From RGIG7213 sp045124505 (lineage in GTDB: Bacteria > Bacillota > Clostridia > Oscillospirales > CAG-272): a DNA stretch of 64,000 bases. Positions 17,336 to 26,788 of the stretch are shown here, one piece after another. The number at the start of each line of letters is the position of its first letter. The first letter of the stretch is position 1. The notes beneath the pieces were generated by a model. That model saw nothing but the letters and a program-made list of their open reading frames with translations, did no database searches and was not told the DNA's origin. The stretch covers positions 62,001 through 126,000 of the forward strand of contig JBGVLZ010000086.1 of the NCBI GenBank assembly GCA_045124505.1, written 5' to 3'. The translations under genes were made by a program, and so were the position numbers.

Positions 17336-18261
17336 CCTTCACATATGTCAAGTTTTTTGAGCATAGTTACAAAATAATCGGGCAAGGGGCTTTCAAAATA
17401 AAGCTCCTTTTTTGTTATCGGATGTATAAATCCTATTCTTCTTGCGTGCAGGCACTGTCCTGACAAAACATTTTCGTTTGCAATTTCAAGCTTTGTTTTT
17501 CCTCCTCCGTATACGGTGTCGCCCATAAGCGGATGGCCGAGTGATGCCATGTGAACACGTATCTGGTGCGTTCTGCCTGTTTTAAGTCTGAATTTGACGT
17601 ATGAAAATCCGACAGCCTGTGCAAGTGTTTCGTATTCGGTTACGGCTTCTTTTGAATTTTTCTCCGTCACAGCCATCTTTTTTCTGTCCTTTTCGCTTCT
17701 GCCGATGGGCTTGTCTATCGTTCCGTTTCGGTTTTTCAGCTTACCGACTACAATACCCTCATATTCTCTTAAAAAGCTGTGTTCTTTTATCTGTTCGGCG
17801 AGTCCCACATGCGCTTCATCCGTCTTCGCAATTATAAGCAAACCGCTTGTGTCCTTGTCGATCCTATGTACGATTCCGGGGCGGATAACACCGTTTATCG
17901 ATGAAAGCCTGCCCTTCATTTTGTACAAAAGCGCTGACACGAGAGTACCCGTATAATTTCCCGGTGCAGGATGTACGACCATGCCCTTGGGCTTATTTAC
18001 GACCGCAAGGTAATCGTCCTCATAAACTATTTCTATCGGTATATCCTCGGGAACTACCTTGTCTTCAACCGCTTCGGGTTCTTCGTAAGATACCTCGTCG
18101 CCTGTTTGAAGCTTGTATTTTTTTTCTACAACTCTGCCGTTGACGGTGATATCACCGTTTTCAATATGCTTGACTGCCGATGCACGTGTTATATCAAAAA
18201 GGACGGATGCGCCTGCATCAAGCCTTGTCCCTGAAAGTGCTTCATCAACCGTTTTCAGCAT
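17305..18261 (-). CDS. rluD: RluD-family rRNA pseudouridine synthase
   Basis: 318 residues from the ATG at 18261, which has AGAGGA 8 bases upstream and overlaps the lspA end by 17 bases; a longer frame to 18312 runs deep into lspA. The N-terminal S4 RNA-binding domain (ASAVKHIENGDITVNG) is followed by the catalytic domain with HRIDKDTSGLLIIAK (catalytic Asp) and the GRTHQIRVHMASLGHPLMGD motif. It converts uridines to pseudouridine in rRNA. lspA-rluD pairs are frequent in bacteria. Confidence 0.94.
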   Translation of the reverse strand: MLKTVDEALSGTRLDAGASVLFDITRASAVKHIENGDITVNGRVVEKKYKLQTGDEVSYEEPEAVEDKVVPEDIPIEIVYEDDYLAVVNKPKGMVVHPAPGNYTGTLVSALLYKMKGRLSSINGVIRPGIVHRIDKDTSGLLIIAKTDEAHVGLAEQIKEHSFLREYEGIVVGKLKNRNGTIDKPIGRSEKDRKKMAVTEKNSKEAVTEYETLAQAVGFSYVKFRLKTGRTHQIRVHMASLGHPLMGDTVYGGGKTKLEIANENVLSGQCLHARRIGFIHPITKKELYFESPLPDYFVTMLKKLDICEGQTDTELSEI

Positions 18262-18790
18262 CGGCACTTTCCTCTTTTGGCTTTTTTTCTTCTCTGAATA
18301 TCGTTTTGTCAAAGAATATCATATAAACGGCAAGACAAATACAGCCAACCGTTACAAAAATATCAGCCACGTTAAACACGGGAAAATCAGGATAAAACGC
18401 AAACTGCAAAAAGTCCACGACATATCCGTTTGCAACTCTGTCTATCATATTTCCGACACCGCCGCTTATGACAGCCGCTAAGCTTATACAAAACATTTTA
18501 TGCTCCTTGGCATAGGCAAAAAGCGCTGCCGACATCAGAATGACGGCAATTGTAGAAATGCTCATAAACACCCAGCGGTGATCGGCAAACATTCCCCATG
18601 CCGCACCTCTGTTTTCAACGTATATAAGGTCGAAAATATACGGAATAAACATCTTTTCGCCCTGTCCCTTCAAGCCCGACACGGCGATTTTTTTTGTTAT
18701 CTGGTCAAGCACAACACCGACTGCGGCGAATACAAACCACACTGAAAACAAAGGAAGTCTGTCAAGAACTGCTTTTTTTGTTATCTTCAT
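18245..18790 (-). CDS. lspA: Lipoprotein signal peptidase
   Basis: 181 residues from the ATG at 18790 (AAAGGA upstream, within the end of divIVA). Four membrane helices. Motifs: GVVLDQITK, ENRGAAWGMF, GGVGNMIDRV and FPVFNVADIFV, containing the two catalytic aspartates. It cleaves prolipoprotein signal peptides such as those of the lipoproteins at 2157, 3827 and 55647. The acidic C-terminal tail extends past the family core. Confidence 0.96.
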   Translation of the reverse strand: MKITKKAVLDRLPLFSVWFVFAAVGVVLDQITKKIAVSGLKGQGEKMFIPYIFDLIYVENRGAAWGMFADHRWVFMSISTIAVILMSAALFAYAKEHKMFCISLAAVISGGVGNMIDRVANGYVVDFLQFAFYPDFPVFNVADIFVTVGCICLAVYMIFFDKTIFREEKKPKEESADAENG

Positions 18791-18794
18791 GTGT

Positions 18795-19478
18795 TCAGTT
18801 TTCCTTTGCCGCATCTTCGCTGTTTATTGCCTTGATCTTTTCTCTGATGCTCTTGCCTTTGAACTTTCCGTCGCCCTTTTTCGGTACTGCACGTGTTCTT
18901 ACCGGCTCCATAACTGCGGTTTGTTCAGGATCGTGATCATCTGATCCCTCACCCGAAACATCTTTTTTAATTCCGTCAAGCACTGTTTTTACTATTACGT
19001 CAACATTTGTGCTGTTTTCATATTTTTCATCGGGTGCGATCTTCATTGTTTCGTTTATCGCATCCTCGTATATCTTTTTTACCTTTTCCTTCATTAAAGC
19101 CGTATGCTTTTTGAGGTAATCGAGCAATCTTGCCTCATCCTCTATCTGACGGCGGAAATCCTTGAGCACACGGTCCGTATTCTCCTGTGCGGCTTTGTAA
19201 AGAAGCTTTGACTTTTCTTCTGCCTCTGCAACTATTTCATCTGCCTTCTTTTTGGCGATCATTATCGCTTCCTGTGCTTCGTCGGAATTTATTTTTTTAT
19301 CTGCCGAAGAAAGTCCGTCAACAGCGGCATCAAGCTTATACTGAAGCTCATCCTTTTCAAGGCAGAGAGATTCGTATTTTTCACATATGAAATCTATATA
19401 TTCATCGACCTCGTCTGCATTATATCCAAACATAGTGCGGCTGAAGGTCTTGTTTTTTATATCCTGCGGTGAAAGCAT
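18795..19478 (-). CDS. divIVA: DivIVA-family cell pole/division protein
   Basis: 227 residues from the ATG at 19478 (GGAAAGG 5 bases upstream; the frame can be extended to a TTG at 19508). N-terminal DivIVA domain: LSPQDIKNKTFSRTMFGYNADEVDEYIDFI, with the membrane-curvature-sensing segment. A long coiled coil (about residues 25-150) and an acidic C-terminus follow. It recruits septum and pole proteins at negatively curved membrane. Directly upstream of lspA. Confidence 0.94.
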   Translation of the reverse strand: MLSPQDIKNKTFSRTMFGYNADEVDEYIDFICEKYESLCLEKDELQYKLDAAVDGLSSADKKINSDEAQEAIMIAKKKADEIVAEAEEKSKLLYKAAQENTDRVLKDFRRQIEDEARLLDYLKKHTALMKEKVKKIYEDAINETMKIAPDEKYENSTNVDVIVKTVLDGIKKDVSGEGSDDHDPEQTAVMEPVRTRAVPKKGDGKFKGKSIREKIKAINSEDAAKEN

Positions 19479-19555
19479 TTTATCCTTTCCGAGCATTTGA
19501 TCGCTCAACTGTAAATATTTGTAAATAGAGCATTAAAATGGGAATTTAAAAATAA

Positions 19556-19616
19556 AAAACAACCATTACAACCGGTCACCGTTATTTTTTTGACCGGCAA
19601 CAATAGTTGTTTATTA
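19556..19616 (-). terminator. Extended hairpin after sepF
   Basis: Outer arms AAACAAC-ATT / AAT-GTTGTTT and inner arms ACCGGTCA / TGACCGG form a long interrupted stem. On the minus strand a T-rich run follows. It probably attenuates or ends transcription between sepF and divIVA. Confidence 0.65.
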
Positions 19617-19629
19617 AATTTTGTTATTT

Positions 19630-20094
19630 TCAGTTTTCTTCGTTATGCTGCTTTTCTTCACGGCGCATAGCTTCGCCGGAAACGTCAACATTGGGAGGTG
19701 TTATAACGTATGTATTGGATGCAACCTTCTTGAGCTGACCGTCGAGGGAGTAAGCAACACCTGACAAAAAGTCGATAACACGTCTTGCTGTTTCCTTATT
19801 TGTTTCTTCAAGGTTCAATACGACCGTTCTTCTGTGGAGAAGGTGGTCTGCGATCTGGGGTACAGACTCAAATTCCTTGGGTCTTACCACCTTAAGCTCA
19901 AGCGATGTGCCTGCAGCTGCATTGATACCGTTTCTTACCGCTTCTCTTACAGGTGCGGGTGCCTGCTGTGTCTGAGGCTTTTCTTCCTTCACTGTTTCTT
20001 CTTCCTCATACTCGTAATCGTAGTCGTTTTCTTCCGTAGTTTCAGAATCTTCAAAGTCCTGACCGTTGAATTTAAGCTTGTCAAAAAATCCCAT
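19630..20094 (-). CDS. sepF: Cell division protein SepF
   Basis: 154 residues. N-terminal amphipathic membrane-binding helix (MGFFDKLKF), an acidic Asp/Glu/Tyr-rich linker (residues ~15-45), and the conserved SepF core beginning LELKVVRPKEFE and containing RRTVVLNLEETNKETARRVIDFL and VSGEAMRREE at the end. SepF anchors and bundles FtsZ at the septum in Gram-positives. It is downstream of yggS, the standard arrangement. AAAGGAG ribosome site. Confidence 0.96.
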   Translation of the reverse strand: MGFFDKLKFNGQDFEDSETTEENDYDYEYEEEETVKEEKPQTQQAPAPVREAVRNGINAAAGTSLELKVVRPKEFESVPQIADHLLHRRTVVLNLEETNKETARRVIDFLSGVAYSLDGQLKKVASNTYVITPPNVDVSGEAMRREEKQHNEEN

Positions 20095-20123
20095 TTTAAA
20101 CTCCTTTATATATGATCTTTCTT

Positions 20124-20819
20124 TTACATTCTTTTGCCGAACACCGCAGAGCCGACACGAACCATATTCGATCCGTTCTGCACCGCCTGCAGGTAACTGT
20201 CCGACATGCCCATAGATAATACAGGCTTACTTATATTATCTAACTTTTTTTCGCAAATGTCAATAAATAATTTATAAATTTGTGAAAAATAATTGTGATA
20301 ATCCGATTTATTTTCGCACTTCGGTGCCATGGTCATAACACCGCATATCCTAATATTGGAATATGTGGATATATTTTCTAAAAATGTATAAACATCCTCG
20401 GGCATAATACCGCTTTTGCTTTCTTCTTTGCCGCAGTTTATTTCAACGAGAATATTCTGAATGATGCCGAGCTTTGACGCACGCACATCTATTTCCTTTG
20501 CAAGCTTTTCGGAATCCACCGAATGGATAAGGTCCACCTTGCCCACTATGTACTTGACCTTGTTTGTCTGCAGTGTGCCTATAAAATGAAGCTCACACGG
20601 CAAGTCCTTGACATCATCATATTTATCAAGCAGCTCCTGTACACGGTTTTCTCCTATTGCTTTTATGCCGCATTCATTAACGGCATATGCAATTCTCTCG
20701 GTGTCGACCGTTTTTGTTGCAAGCATGAGGGTGACCTCGGGGGAAGTTTTTCCCCCGTCAATTTCAGCCCTTATCTGTTCAATGTTGTTTTTTATCAGTA
20801 TTTTATCAGCTTCTGTCAT
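20124..20819 (-). CDS. YggS-family pyridoxal-phosphate homeostasis protein
   Basis: 231 residues from the ATG at 20819, which is embedded at the tldE stop with a GAGGGAG site. TIM-barrel PLP-binding protein of the alanine-racemase-like fold III. Visible: LMLATKTVDTERI (PLP lysine), IGENRVQELLDKYD, LHFIGTLQTNKVKYI, and LSMGMSDSYLQAVQNGSNMVRVGSAVFG near the C-terminus. It has no enzymatic activity known beyond PLP handling. Immediate neighbour of sepF, as in many Firmicutes. Confidence 0.94.
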   Translation of the reverse strand: MTEADKILIKNNIEQIRAEIDGGKTSPEVTLMLATKTVDTERIAYAVNECGIKAIGENRVQELLDKYDDVKDLPCELHFIGTLQTNKVKYIVGKVDLIHSVDSEKLAKEIDVRASKLGIIQNILVEINCGKEESKSGIMPEDVYTFLENISTYSNIRICGVMTMAPKCENKSDYHNYFSQIYKLFIDICEKKLDNISKPVLSMGMSDSYLQAVQNGSNMVRVGSAVFGKRM

Positions 20820-20820
20820 G

Positions 20821-22188
20821 TCATTCTCCCTCTGCGGCAATCGGCATAAGGTCATTCAAAAGCACCGACGGAGCTGAAATAACAGCATCAAAGGGATTTG
20901 TGTAAACGTCATTTCCCACTTCCTCGATATTTTTCAAAAGTGAGTAAATGTTTCCGCTTACCGTAATTCCCGTCACTGCCCTGTCAAGCTTTCCGTCTTT
21001 TATCAAGATTCCCTGCGCTGACAGCGAAAAGTCGCCCGTTGCGGCATTTGCGCCTGCGTGAAGTCCTTCAAGGGATGTTATCATTATTCCGTTTTCGGCT
21101 TTTTCGATAAGCTGATCCTTTGAAAGCTCTCCCACTTTTAGGCAGAAGTTTGAAAATGATATCGAAACAGCGGAAGAATACGCCGCCTTACTTGCACTCG
21201 CAGTTGATTTTGTTCCCGCTTTTTTAGCTGTTTTAAGGTTATACAAAAGCGTTTTCAAAACACCGTTTTCAATTACCGTAACCTTGCGTGATGCAACGCC
21301 TTCATCGTCAAATCCACGTGAACCGAATGAAAAGTCAGCGGTCGGCTCATCCGTTACCGTGACATTGTCCGAGGCAATTTTTTCTCCCTCTTTGCCAGCC
21401 AGAAGTGACAGCCCTCTTTGCGTATTATCGGAAGAGAAAATCCCGTCAAATGTTGAAAGCAAGTCGCATACAGCACGTGATTCTATGATAACCTTCATAT
21501 TTCCGCTATCGCATGACTTCGCACCGCAGAATCGTATTGCCTCCTGCGCACTTTCTTGTGCCGCCGCCTTTATGTCAAGGCTTTCCTTATTGAAGCCTGC
21601 CGTATAGGCAAAGCCCGAGTTCATATCGTCACCTATTTTTGCAATAGGTATTACATATGCGGCAATAAATCCGAAGTCCTCGCACACATCAAGTCCGTTT
21701 GAATTTTTTATCATTCTTGAAGAGCTTTGAGAAATAACATACGAGCCCATGGTTCTTGTTATCTTTTCGTCGTATTCAAGAGCGTATTTTTCCATTTGCT
21801 TTGCAAGCTCTATCTTTTCTGCCGCAGTAACCGATGCAAGTGCGGGATCTGACGTTTTGGGTGTGGGATAATCTTTATCCCCTTGATAAATAAACTGCTC
21901 ATCGGGGGACTCTATGACCTTTGCGTTTTCTATTGCTTTTTCCACAAGCTCACGTGCAGATGCCGTATCGGGAGAGGTTGTCGACGCATATCCCATTTTG
22001 CCGTCAGATTTGACACGCAAGGATATACCTATAAAGTCATGCACGCTGTAATTGTCTATTTCTCCGCCTATGACCTTCACCTGAAAGCTGTCGCCCCATG
22101 TAGCGTATATTTCATACTCTATGCCCTGCTTTTCGGAAGCTATTTTCTCAATTTCTTCAGCAAAAGCAATTATTCCGTCTTTAAGCAT
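20821..22188 (-). CDS. TldE/PmbA-family protease subunit
   Basis: 455 residues. The PmbA/TldE type lacks the metal-binding HExxxH. C-terminal region with LLSTFDGIFSSDNTQRGLSLLAGKEGEKI, TDEPTADFSFGSRGFDDEGVASR and ATGDFSLSAQGILI, characteristic of the family. TldD and TldE form a heterodimeric metalloprotease in a closed chamber that degrades unfolded peptides; in other bacteria it matures microcins or cleaves antitoxins. It overlaps the tldD end by 8 bases. Confidence 0.92.
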   Translation of the reverse strand: MLKDGIIAFAEEIEKIASEKQGIEYEIYATWGDSFQVKVIGGEIDNYSVHDFIGISLRVKSDGKMGYASTTSPDTASARELVEKAIENAKVIESPDEQFIYQGDKDYPTPKTSDPALASVTAAEKIELAKQMEKYALEYDEKITRTMGSYVISQSSSRMIKNSNGLDVCEDFGFIAAYVIPIAKIGDDMNSGFAYTAGFNKESLDIKAAAQESAQEAIRFCGAKSCDSGNMKVIIESRAVCDLLSTFDGIFSSDNTQRGLSLLAGKEGEKIASDNVTVTDEPTADFSFGSRGFDDEGVASRKVTVIENGVLKTLLYNLKTAKKAGTKSTASASKAAYSSAVSISFSNFCLKVGELSKDQLIEKAENGIMITSLEGLHAGANAATGDFSLSAQGILIKDGKLDRAVTGITVSGNIYSLLKNIEEVGNDVYTNPFDAVISAPSVLLNDLMPIAAEGE

Positions 22189-23572
22189 TTACGTCACCTC
22201 CGACAAGAATGTTTGATATGCGTATTGTCGGCTGTCCGACGTTTGTAGGTATAGAACCCGAGGACGAGCCGCACATACCCTGCGCAAGCGTCATATTGTC
22301 TGACACCATATCGATATTCATGAGCACCTCTGCGCCCTTTCCTATAAGCGTTGCACCTCGTACAGGCTCTGCAATTTTTCCGTTTTTAATAAGATATCCT
22401 TCCTGAACGCTGAAGTTAAATTCTCCCGTCACGGGATTGACGGAACCGCCCCCCATATGTGCGGCATAAAGTCCGTTGTCAACCGATGCAAAAATATCTT
22501 CTTCTTTGTCAGTGCCTGCGGCAATATACGTATTGGTCATACGTGATGTGGGTGCATAGCTGTAATCCTGCCGTCTTCCGCTTCCCGTCGAGGGCATACC
22601 CATTCGTATTGAGCCAAGCTTATCTATCATGTAATTTTTCAAAATTCCGTTCTCTATAAGCAGTATTTTGGTGCTTTTTTCGCCCTCATCACTCATGGCG
22701 ATAGAGCCCCACTGCCCTGTCATCGTGCCGTCATCATAGGCGGTCACCTTTTCATTTGCTATCTTTTGTCCAAGCTTACCGCAGAATACGGAATTACCCT
22801 TTGCAACGCTTGTTGCTTCAAGGGAGTGTCCGCAAGCCTCGTGGAAAATAACACCGCCAAAGCCGCCGCCCATAATAACAGGCATTTTTCCTGCGGGGCA
22901 TTTGCCTGCGTGAAGCATCGTAACTGCCTGACGTGCGGCAAATCTTCCGCCCTCCTCAGGGTCTATCGTATCAAAATATTCAAATCCTCCGCACGTACCG
23001 GGGGAAAATCTTCCGTTCTGGTTTTCACGTCCGTCAGATGCTACGGCACTTATAAAAATACGTACGTATGCGCGGCGATCCTCGCCGTATACACCGTCGC
23101 TGTTTGCAACAAGTACATTTTTGTCGCTTACCGAAAGTGAGCCTGTGACCTGCTTTATTTCCTCGCTGTACGCTTTTGCCGCAAGACAGCCTCGTTTTAA
23201 ATATTCCGTGCGTTTTTTCGCTTCAACATCGCACGGCGGTATTATAACAGGGCATATCACGGGGAATTTTACAGATGACAGCACCACGTCAATACCTGAT
23301 TTTCCGATACTGCCTACAGCATCGCAAACCTTATCCGCAACAGCGGACAGTCCCTTTTCGCTTATATCGTTTCCGTAAGCGTAAACGGAGTTTGTGCCCT
23401 TTATTGCTCTTATTCCCGCGCCTACCGTACGTCCGCTGAGTGCATTTTCAACATTACCCGATATCACCGACACAAGATCGCTTTTTTTATCCTCTGCGTA
23501 TATCTCGGCATAATCCGCACCGCTTGCAAGCACACGGGCAATTATTTTTTCACATATCTGCTTTTCTATCAT
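22181..23572 (-). CDS. tldD: TldD-family zinc metalloprotease
   Basis: 463 residues from the ATG at 23572 (GAGGG upstream; the frame can extend to 23605 but would overlap the upstream gene). The zinc motif HEACGH is at residues 244-249, within GGFGGVIFHEACGHSLEAT, followed by VTAYDDGTMTGQWGS. Catalytic partner of TldE encoded next. Lies between the HlyD-like gene and tldE, so the protease pair is embedded in the division/envelope operon. Substrate unknown; no RiPP precursor was recognised nearby. Confidence 0.94.
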   Translation of the reverse strand: MIEKQICEKIIARVLASGADYAEIYAEDKKSDLVSVISGNVENALSGRTVGAGIRAIKGTNSVYAYGNDISEKGLSAVADKVCDAVGSIGKSGIDVVLSSVKFPVICPVIIPPCDVEAKKRTEYLKRGCLAAKAYSEEIKQVTGSLSVSDKNVLVANSDGVYGEDRRAYVRIFISAVASDGRENQNGRFSPGTCGGFEYFDTIDPEEGGRFAARQAVTMLHAGKCPAGKMPVIMGGGFGGVIFHEACGHSLEATSVAKGNSVFCGKLGQKIANEKVTAYDDGTMTGQWGSIAMSDEGEKSTKILLIENGILKNYMIDKLGSIRMGMPSTGSGRRQDYSYAPTSRMTNTYIAAGTDKEEDIFASVDNGLYAAHMGGGSVNPVTGEFNFSVQEGYLIKNGKIAEPVRGATLIGKGAEVLMNIDMVSDNMTLAQGMCGSSSGSIPTNVGQPTIRISNILVGGDVNA

Positions 23573-23582
23573 AATTTCCCTC

Positions 23583-24833
23583 TTATCCGACGGTCTTTCC
23601 GTCATACAGTTCTTTTCCGCCGATTATTATTCTGTCATGCTCCGCCAAACGTCTTTCGGTATCTTCTTCACCGTATTCCGTCTGCGAAATATAATAACCG
23701 TCGCCTTCATATATTATATCCGTCTTTATAAATCTTACCACATTTTCGTCAAGTATATACACACCCGGCTGTCCGTTTTGCAAATGAAGCGCTGAAGACG
23801 GTATTCTGATTCCTTCTGCACTCTTATATACGACCTCTGTTTTCTGTCTTCTGTCAAAGCTGAAATCGGACGGAACGGTATTTGTTTTGAAAATCAGAAG
23901 CGCTTCTTCATCATTCGGGGTTGATACTGTGCGTTCCAGCGTAAATTCGATCGTAATTCCGGCTTCATACGGAAAATATATGCCGTACTTCTCACCCTCG
24001 GTAAACTCGGATGAAGGCATTTTATCAGCCGTCATAACGATATACCAGTCATGCTTTGATACTATCTTACCTGCACAGTACTGTCCGTCCTCACCGTAAA
24101 CAACAGGGGATGATTTTGAAAGTGTTTTAAATGCCTCAAGCGTTATATTTTCAAGTGTCGCGGTAGTAAAAGCCGTTTCGTATCCGTCGGTTGACGAATA
24201 ATAATAGCCCGATTCCTTTGTTTTTATGACCTCGGACTGTGATGAATCACCGCCGCCGAGCAACTGCTTTTTCGATTCATAAACCGCAATTTCATTATTG
24301 AAATTCAAGCGTTTGTTTGTTATTATCTCACGCTTATTTAAAAGCACGAGAAGCTCCTCAGTTTTTTCCGAAGCATATTCAAAATCGCCAAACGATACCT
24401 TTTCGCATATGAGATAATACATCATGCTTATCTGCTTGTCTATATATTTTGTGTCATATGCTTCAGCGCCGAGCGTTACGTTGCTTTTTTCAAGCAGCTT
24501 TATTTTTTTGTCAATTTCATACAGTGCATCACGTGCATCGGACGATGAACCGGGATAAACGGATGCAACGGCAGAATGTGCCTTTACATGCTCCCCCTCG
24601 CTGTAATAGCTGTTCAGTATACCGTCATGCGGTGTGTATAAAATAGTTTCATCTCTGAAAATATATCCGTCTGCGGTTATTTTTTCATCGCTGATAATAT
24701 ACTGTGCCTCTTCGAAAATTATATCGTTTGAAAAAGAATTTATAATGTGATACACAACGTATACAATGGCAAGTATCGAAAGGGCGGCAAATGCCGCATA
24801 CGTGCCGACACGTTTGAGATATTCCTTATCCAA
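23583..24833 (-). CDS. HlyD-like membrane-fusion/adaptor protein of the sepF cluster
   Basis: 416 residues. One N-terminal membrane helix (residues ~11-33) and a large outside portion with a lipoyl/HlyD-like start (GYIFRDETILYTPHDGILNSYYSEGEHVKAHSAVASVYPG), a helical stretch and a C-terminal segment RIPSSALHLQNGQPGVYILDENVVRF typical of periplasmic adaptor subunits. No transporter partner is adjacent. Similar genes sit next to yggS-sepF in Clostridia (family memory), so a role in envelope assembly is more likely than export. Overlaps the miaA end by 8 bases. Confidence 0.78.
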   Translation of the reverse strand: MDKEYLKRVGTYAAFAALSILAIVYVVYHIINSFSNDIIFEEAQYIISDEKITADGYIFRDETILYTPHDGILNSYYSEGEHVKAHSAVASVYPGSSSDARDALYEIDKKIKLLEKSNVTLGAEAYDTKYIDKQISMMYYLICEKVSFGDFEYASEKTEELLVLLNKREIITNKRLNFNNEIAVYESKKQLLGGGDSSQSEVIKTKESGYYYSSTDGYETAFTTATLENITLEAFKTLSKSSPVVYGEDGQYCAGKIVSKHDWYIVMTADKMPSSEFTEGEKYGIYFPYEAGITIEFTLERTVSTPNDEEALLIFKTNTVPSDFSFDRRQKTEVVYKSAEGIRIPSSALHLQNGQPGVYILDENVVRFIKTDIIYEGDGYYISQTEYGEEDTERRLAEHDRIIIGGKELYDGKTVG

Positions 24834-25767
24834 GCTTTGTCCTCTTTTCCTTTATTCTGCTGATTATGTATTCCGACACTTCGCTTTTTGAATTGAAATC
24901 ATCCGCATAAACAAAATCCGCATCCTTGTACCTTGAAAACCATGTTATCTGTCTTTTTGCGTAATTTCTCGTGGCTTGCTTCAAGCAGTCGAGTGCTTCG
25001 TTCAAGGTCATTTTGCCGTTTATATAATCTATCAGCTCTTTATATCCTATAGCCTGATACGATGTTGTGCCTTCTCTCAGCTCACCGCTTTCAAGAAGCG
25101 ACCTTATTTCCTCTTCAAGTCCTTCTTCCATCATCATATCAACACGCTTATTTATCCTTTCATACAGCACTTCGCGGTTTCTGTACGAAAGCACAAATAT
25201 CATAAAATTATATTTTTCGTCCTTTAAAAGCTGTGCCTTGTCATTTTCCGTCTTTGTTTTGCCTGTGAGATAAAAAATTTCAAGCGCACGCACAACACGT
25301 TTTACGTTGTTTTCGTGTATCTTTTCCGCTGATTCGGGATCTATCTGCGAAAGTATAAGCCAATTTTCATGCTTGTCCCTTGCAAGAAGCTCCGTGCGCA
25401 GTTTTTCATCCACCGAGCAAGCTTCATCAGGCTTTATAAACATAAGCGAATCAAGATAAAGCCCCGTACCGCCGCAAACAACGGGAAGCTTACCGCGCGA
25501 TATCACATCATCTATGGCAGGCTTTGCAAGACAAACATAGTCAGCCGCTGAAAAATCATCCCACGGATCTTTTATATCTATAAGGTGATGGCGCACACGC
25601 TTCATTTCGTCCTTCGTCGGTTTTGCCGTGCCTATGTCCATTTTTCGGTATATCTGCATACTGTCGCAGGAAATAAGCTCCCCGCACAGCCTTTCGCATA
25701 CATCAAGTGCGGCTGCCGACTTTCCTCCGCCTGTTGCGCCTGCTATAACGATAACATCATTTTTCAT
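24826..25767 (-). CDS. miaA: tRNA dimethylallyltransferase
   Basis: 313 residues. P-loop GATGGGKSAAAL at residue ~9, DSMQIYRKMDIGTAKP (acceptor-site signature), GGTGLYLDSLMF and QATRNYAKRQITWFSR (tRNA binding). It adds a dimethylallyl group to A37 of tRNAs reading U-starting codons. First gene of the long minus-strand operon running to rluD; the consensus promoter is at 25809-25837. Confidence 0.96.
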   Translation of the reverse strand: MKNDVIVIAGATGGGKSAAALDVCERLCGELISCDSMQIYRKMDIGTAKPTKDEMKRVRHHLIDIKDPWDDFSAADYVCLAKPAIDDVISRGKLPVVCGGTGLYLDSLMFIKPDEACSVDEKLRTELLARDKHENWLILSQIDPESAEKIHENNVKRVVRALEIFYLTGKTKTENDKAQLLKDEKYNFMIFVLSYRNREVLYERINKRVDMMMEEGLEEEIRSLLESGELREGTTSYQAIGYKELIDYINGKMTLNEALDCLKQATRNYAKRQITWFSRYKDADFVYADDFNSKSEVSEYIISRIKEKRTKLG

Positions 25768-25808
25768 ATTTATATCCGTTCAAATCAAATCATTCCTTAC
25801 CATTGTAC

Positions 25809-25837
25809 ATTATATAATACAATATAAGTAATGTCAA
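25809..25837 (-). promoter_or_regulatory. Consensus promoter of the miaA-to-rluD operon
   Basis: Minus-strand TTGACA (25837-25832), 17-base spacer, TATAAT (25814-25809); both boxes are perfect. Confidence 0.85.
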
Positions 25838-25843
25838 GAATAA

Positions 25844-25883
25844 AAAAGAAAAGAAGCTATGATAAATCACAACTTCTTTTCTT
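25844..25883 (-). terminator. Terminator after the cytidylate-kinase-like gene
   Basis: AAGAAAAGAAG and CTTCTTTTCTT arms with a 16-base loop, followed on the minus strand by a T-run. It precedes the miaA promoter. Confidence 0.7.
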
Positions 25884-25897
25884 AAAACTGTTCCGGT

Positions 25898-26536
25898 TTA
25901 TTCACTTTTCACCTTTTCCCGGTATTTTACATACTCAAGTATCATCTCTGCCGTTTTTTCACTTCCAAGGGGATAACTGCTTATTGCAAGTTCATAGCTT
26001 GAGATATCGCCCCATTCTTGGTTTGTGTAAAAATTATAGTAGTTTGCACGTCTTTTATCGGTTTTGACGATCTTTGATTCTGCCGCATCTGCGGTAATAC
26101 CGTCTTTCTTTTTTATTCTTTCAATCCTTTGCTCTAAAGGAGCATATACAAACACACTTACACAGTTCGGATTATTTCTTAAAATGTAATCCGCACATCT
26201 TCCTACGATAACACAGGAACCTTCTTTTTCGGCTATGTCACTTATGATCTTGTTTTGGAGAATATAAAGTTTGTCATTCAACGGTAGGTCGACTGATGAG
26301 GAGAAGTGACTTGAGAACATAAACGCTCCCGTTGACAGCGCATACAGTAAACTGTTTGTTGCTGTTTCGTCAATGCTTGCATATACTTCCGGTGCGATAC
26401 CGCTTCGCTGTGCCGCAAGCGCTATAAGCTCACGGTCGTAAAACGGAACATCCATAAGTCTTGCAAGCTTTTCACCTATTTCTCTGCCGCCTGAACCGTA
26501 TTGCCTTCCTAAGGCAATAATTGATTTATAAGCCAA
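25898..26536 (-). CDS. Cytidylate kinase-like family protein
   Basis: 213 residues from a TTG at 26536 with AGGGAG 8 bases before it. The longest frame starts inside the promoter -35 box and cannot be used. The pattern IIALGRQYGSGGREIGEKLARLMDVPFYDRELI is the start of the cytidylate-kinase-like (AAA_26) family, related to but distinct from true Cmk. VIVGRCADYILR and ERIKKKDG follow. Proteins of this family are common in Clostridia, and their substrate is unknown. Single-gene transcript. Confidence 0.82.
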   Translation of the reverse strand: MAYKSIIALGRQYGSGGREIGEKLARLMDVPFYDRELIALAAQRSGIAPEVYASIDETATNSLLYALSTGAFMFSSHFSSSVDLPLNDKLYILQNKIISDIAEKEGSCVIVGRCADYILRNNPNCVSVFVYAPLEQRIERIKKKDGITADAAESKIVKTDKRRANYYNFYTNQEWGDISSYELAISSYPLGSEKTAEMILEYVKYREKVKSE

Positions 26537-26585
26537 TGGTATCACTCCCTTCAGGGTTTTTAACCCCTTCCTTCTTTCCGTCTTT

Positions 26586-26614
26586 ATGATACCATATTTT
26601 TGTTTAATTGTCAA
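26586..26614 (-). promoter_or_regulatory. Promoter of the cytidylate-kinase-like gene
   Basis: Minus-strand TTGACA (26614-26609), 17-base spacer, TATCAT (26591-26586). Its position rules out translation starts upstream of about 26580. Confidence 0.75.
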
Positions 26615-26788
26615 GTATTTTAAGCAAATTTCATAAAAAACATTTGAGTTTTAATATAACTTTGTAAAATCTGCACAAAAATTATACAGCTTTCAAAATG
26701 TTAAAAACGTCCAAATTGTACATTTTGTTAAAATCCCAGAAATATAACACACTGTTTTTTTATATCACACAAACAAGAATAAGCAGTC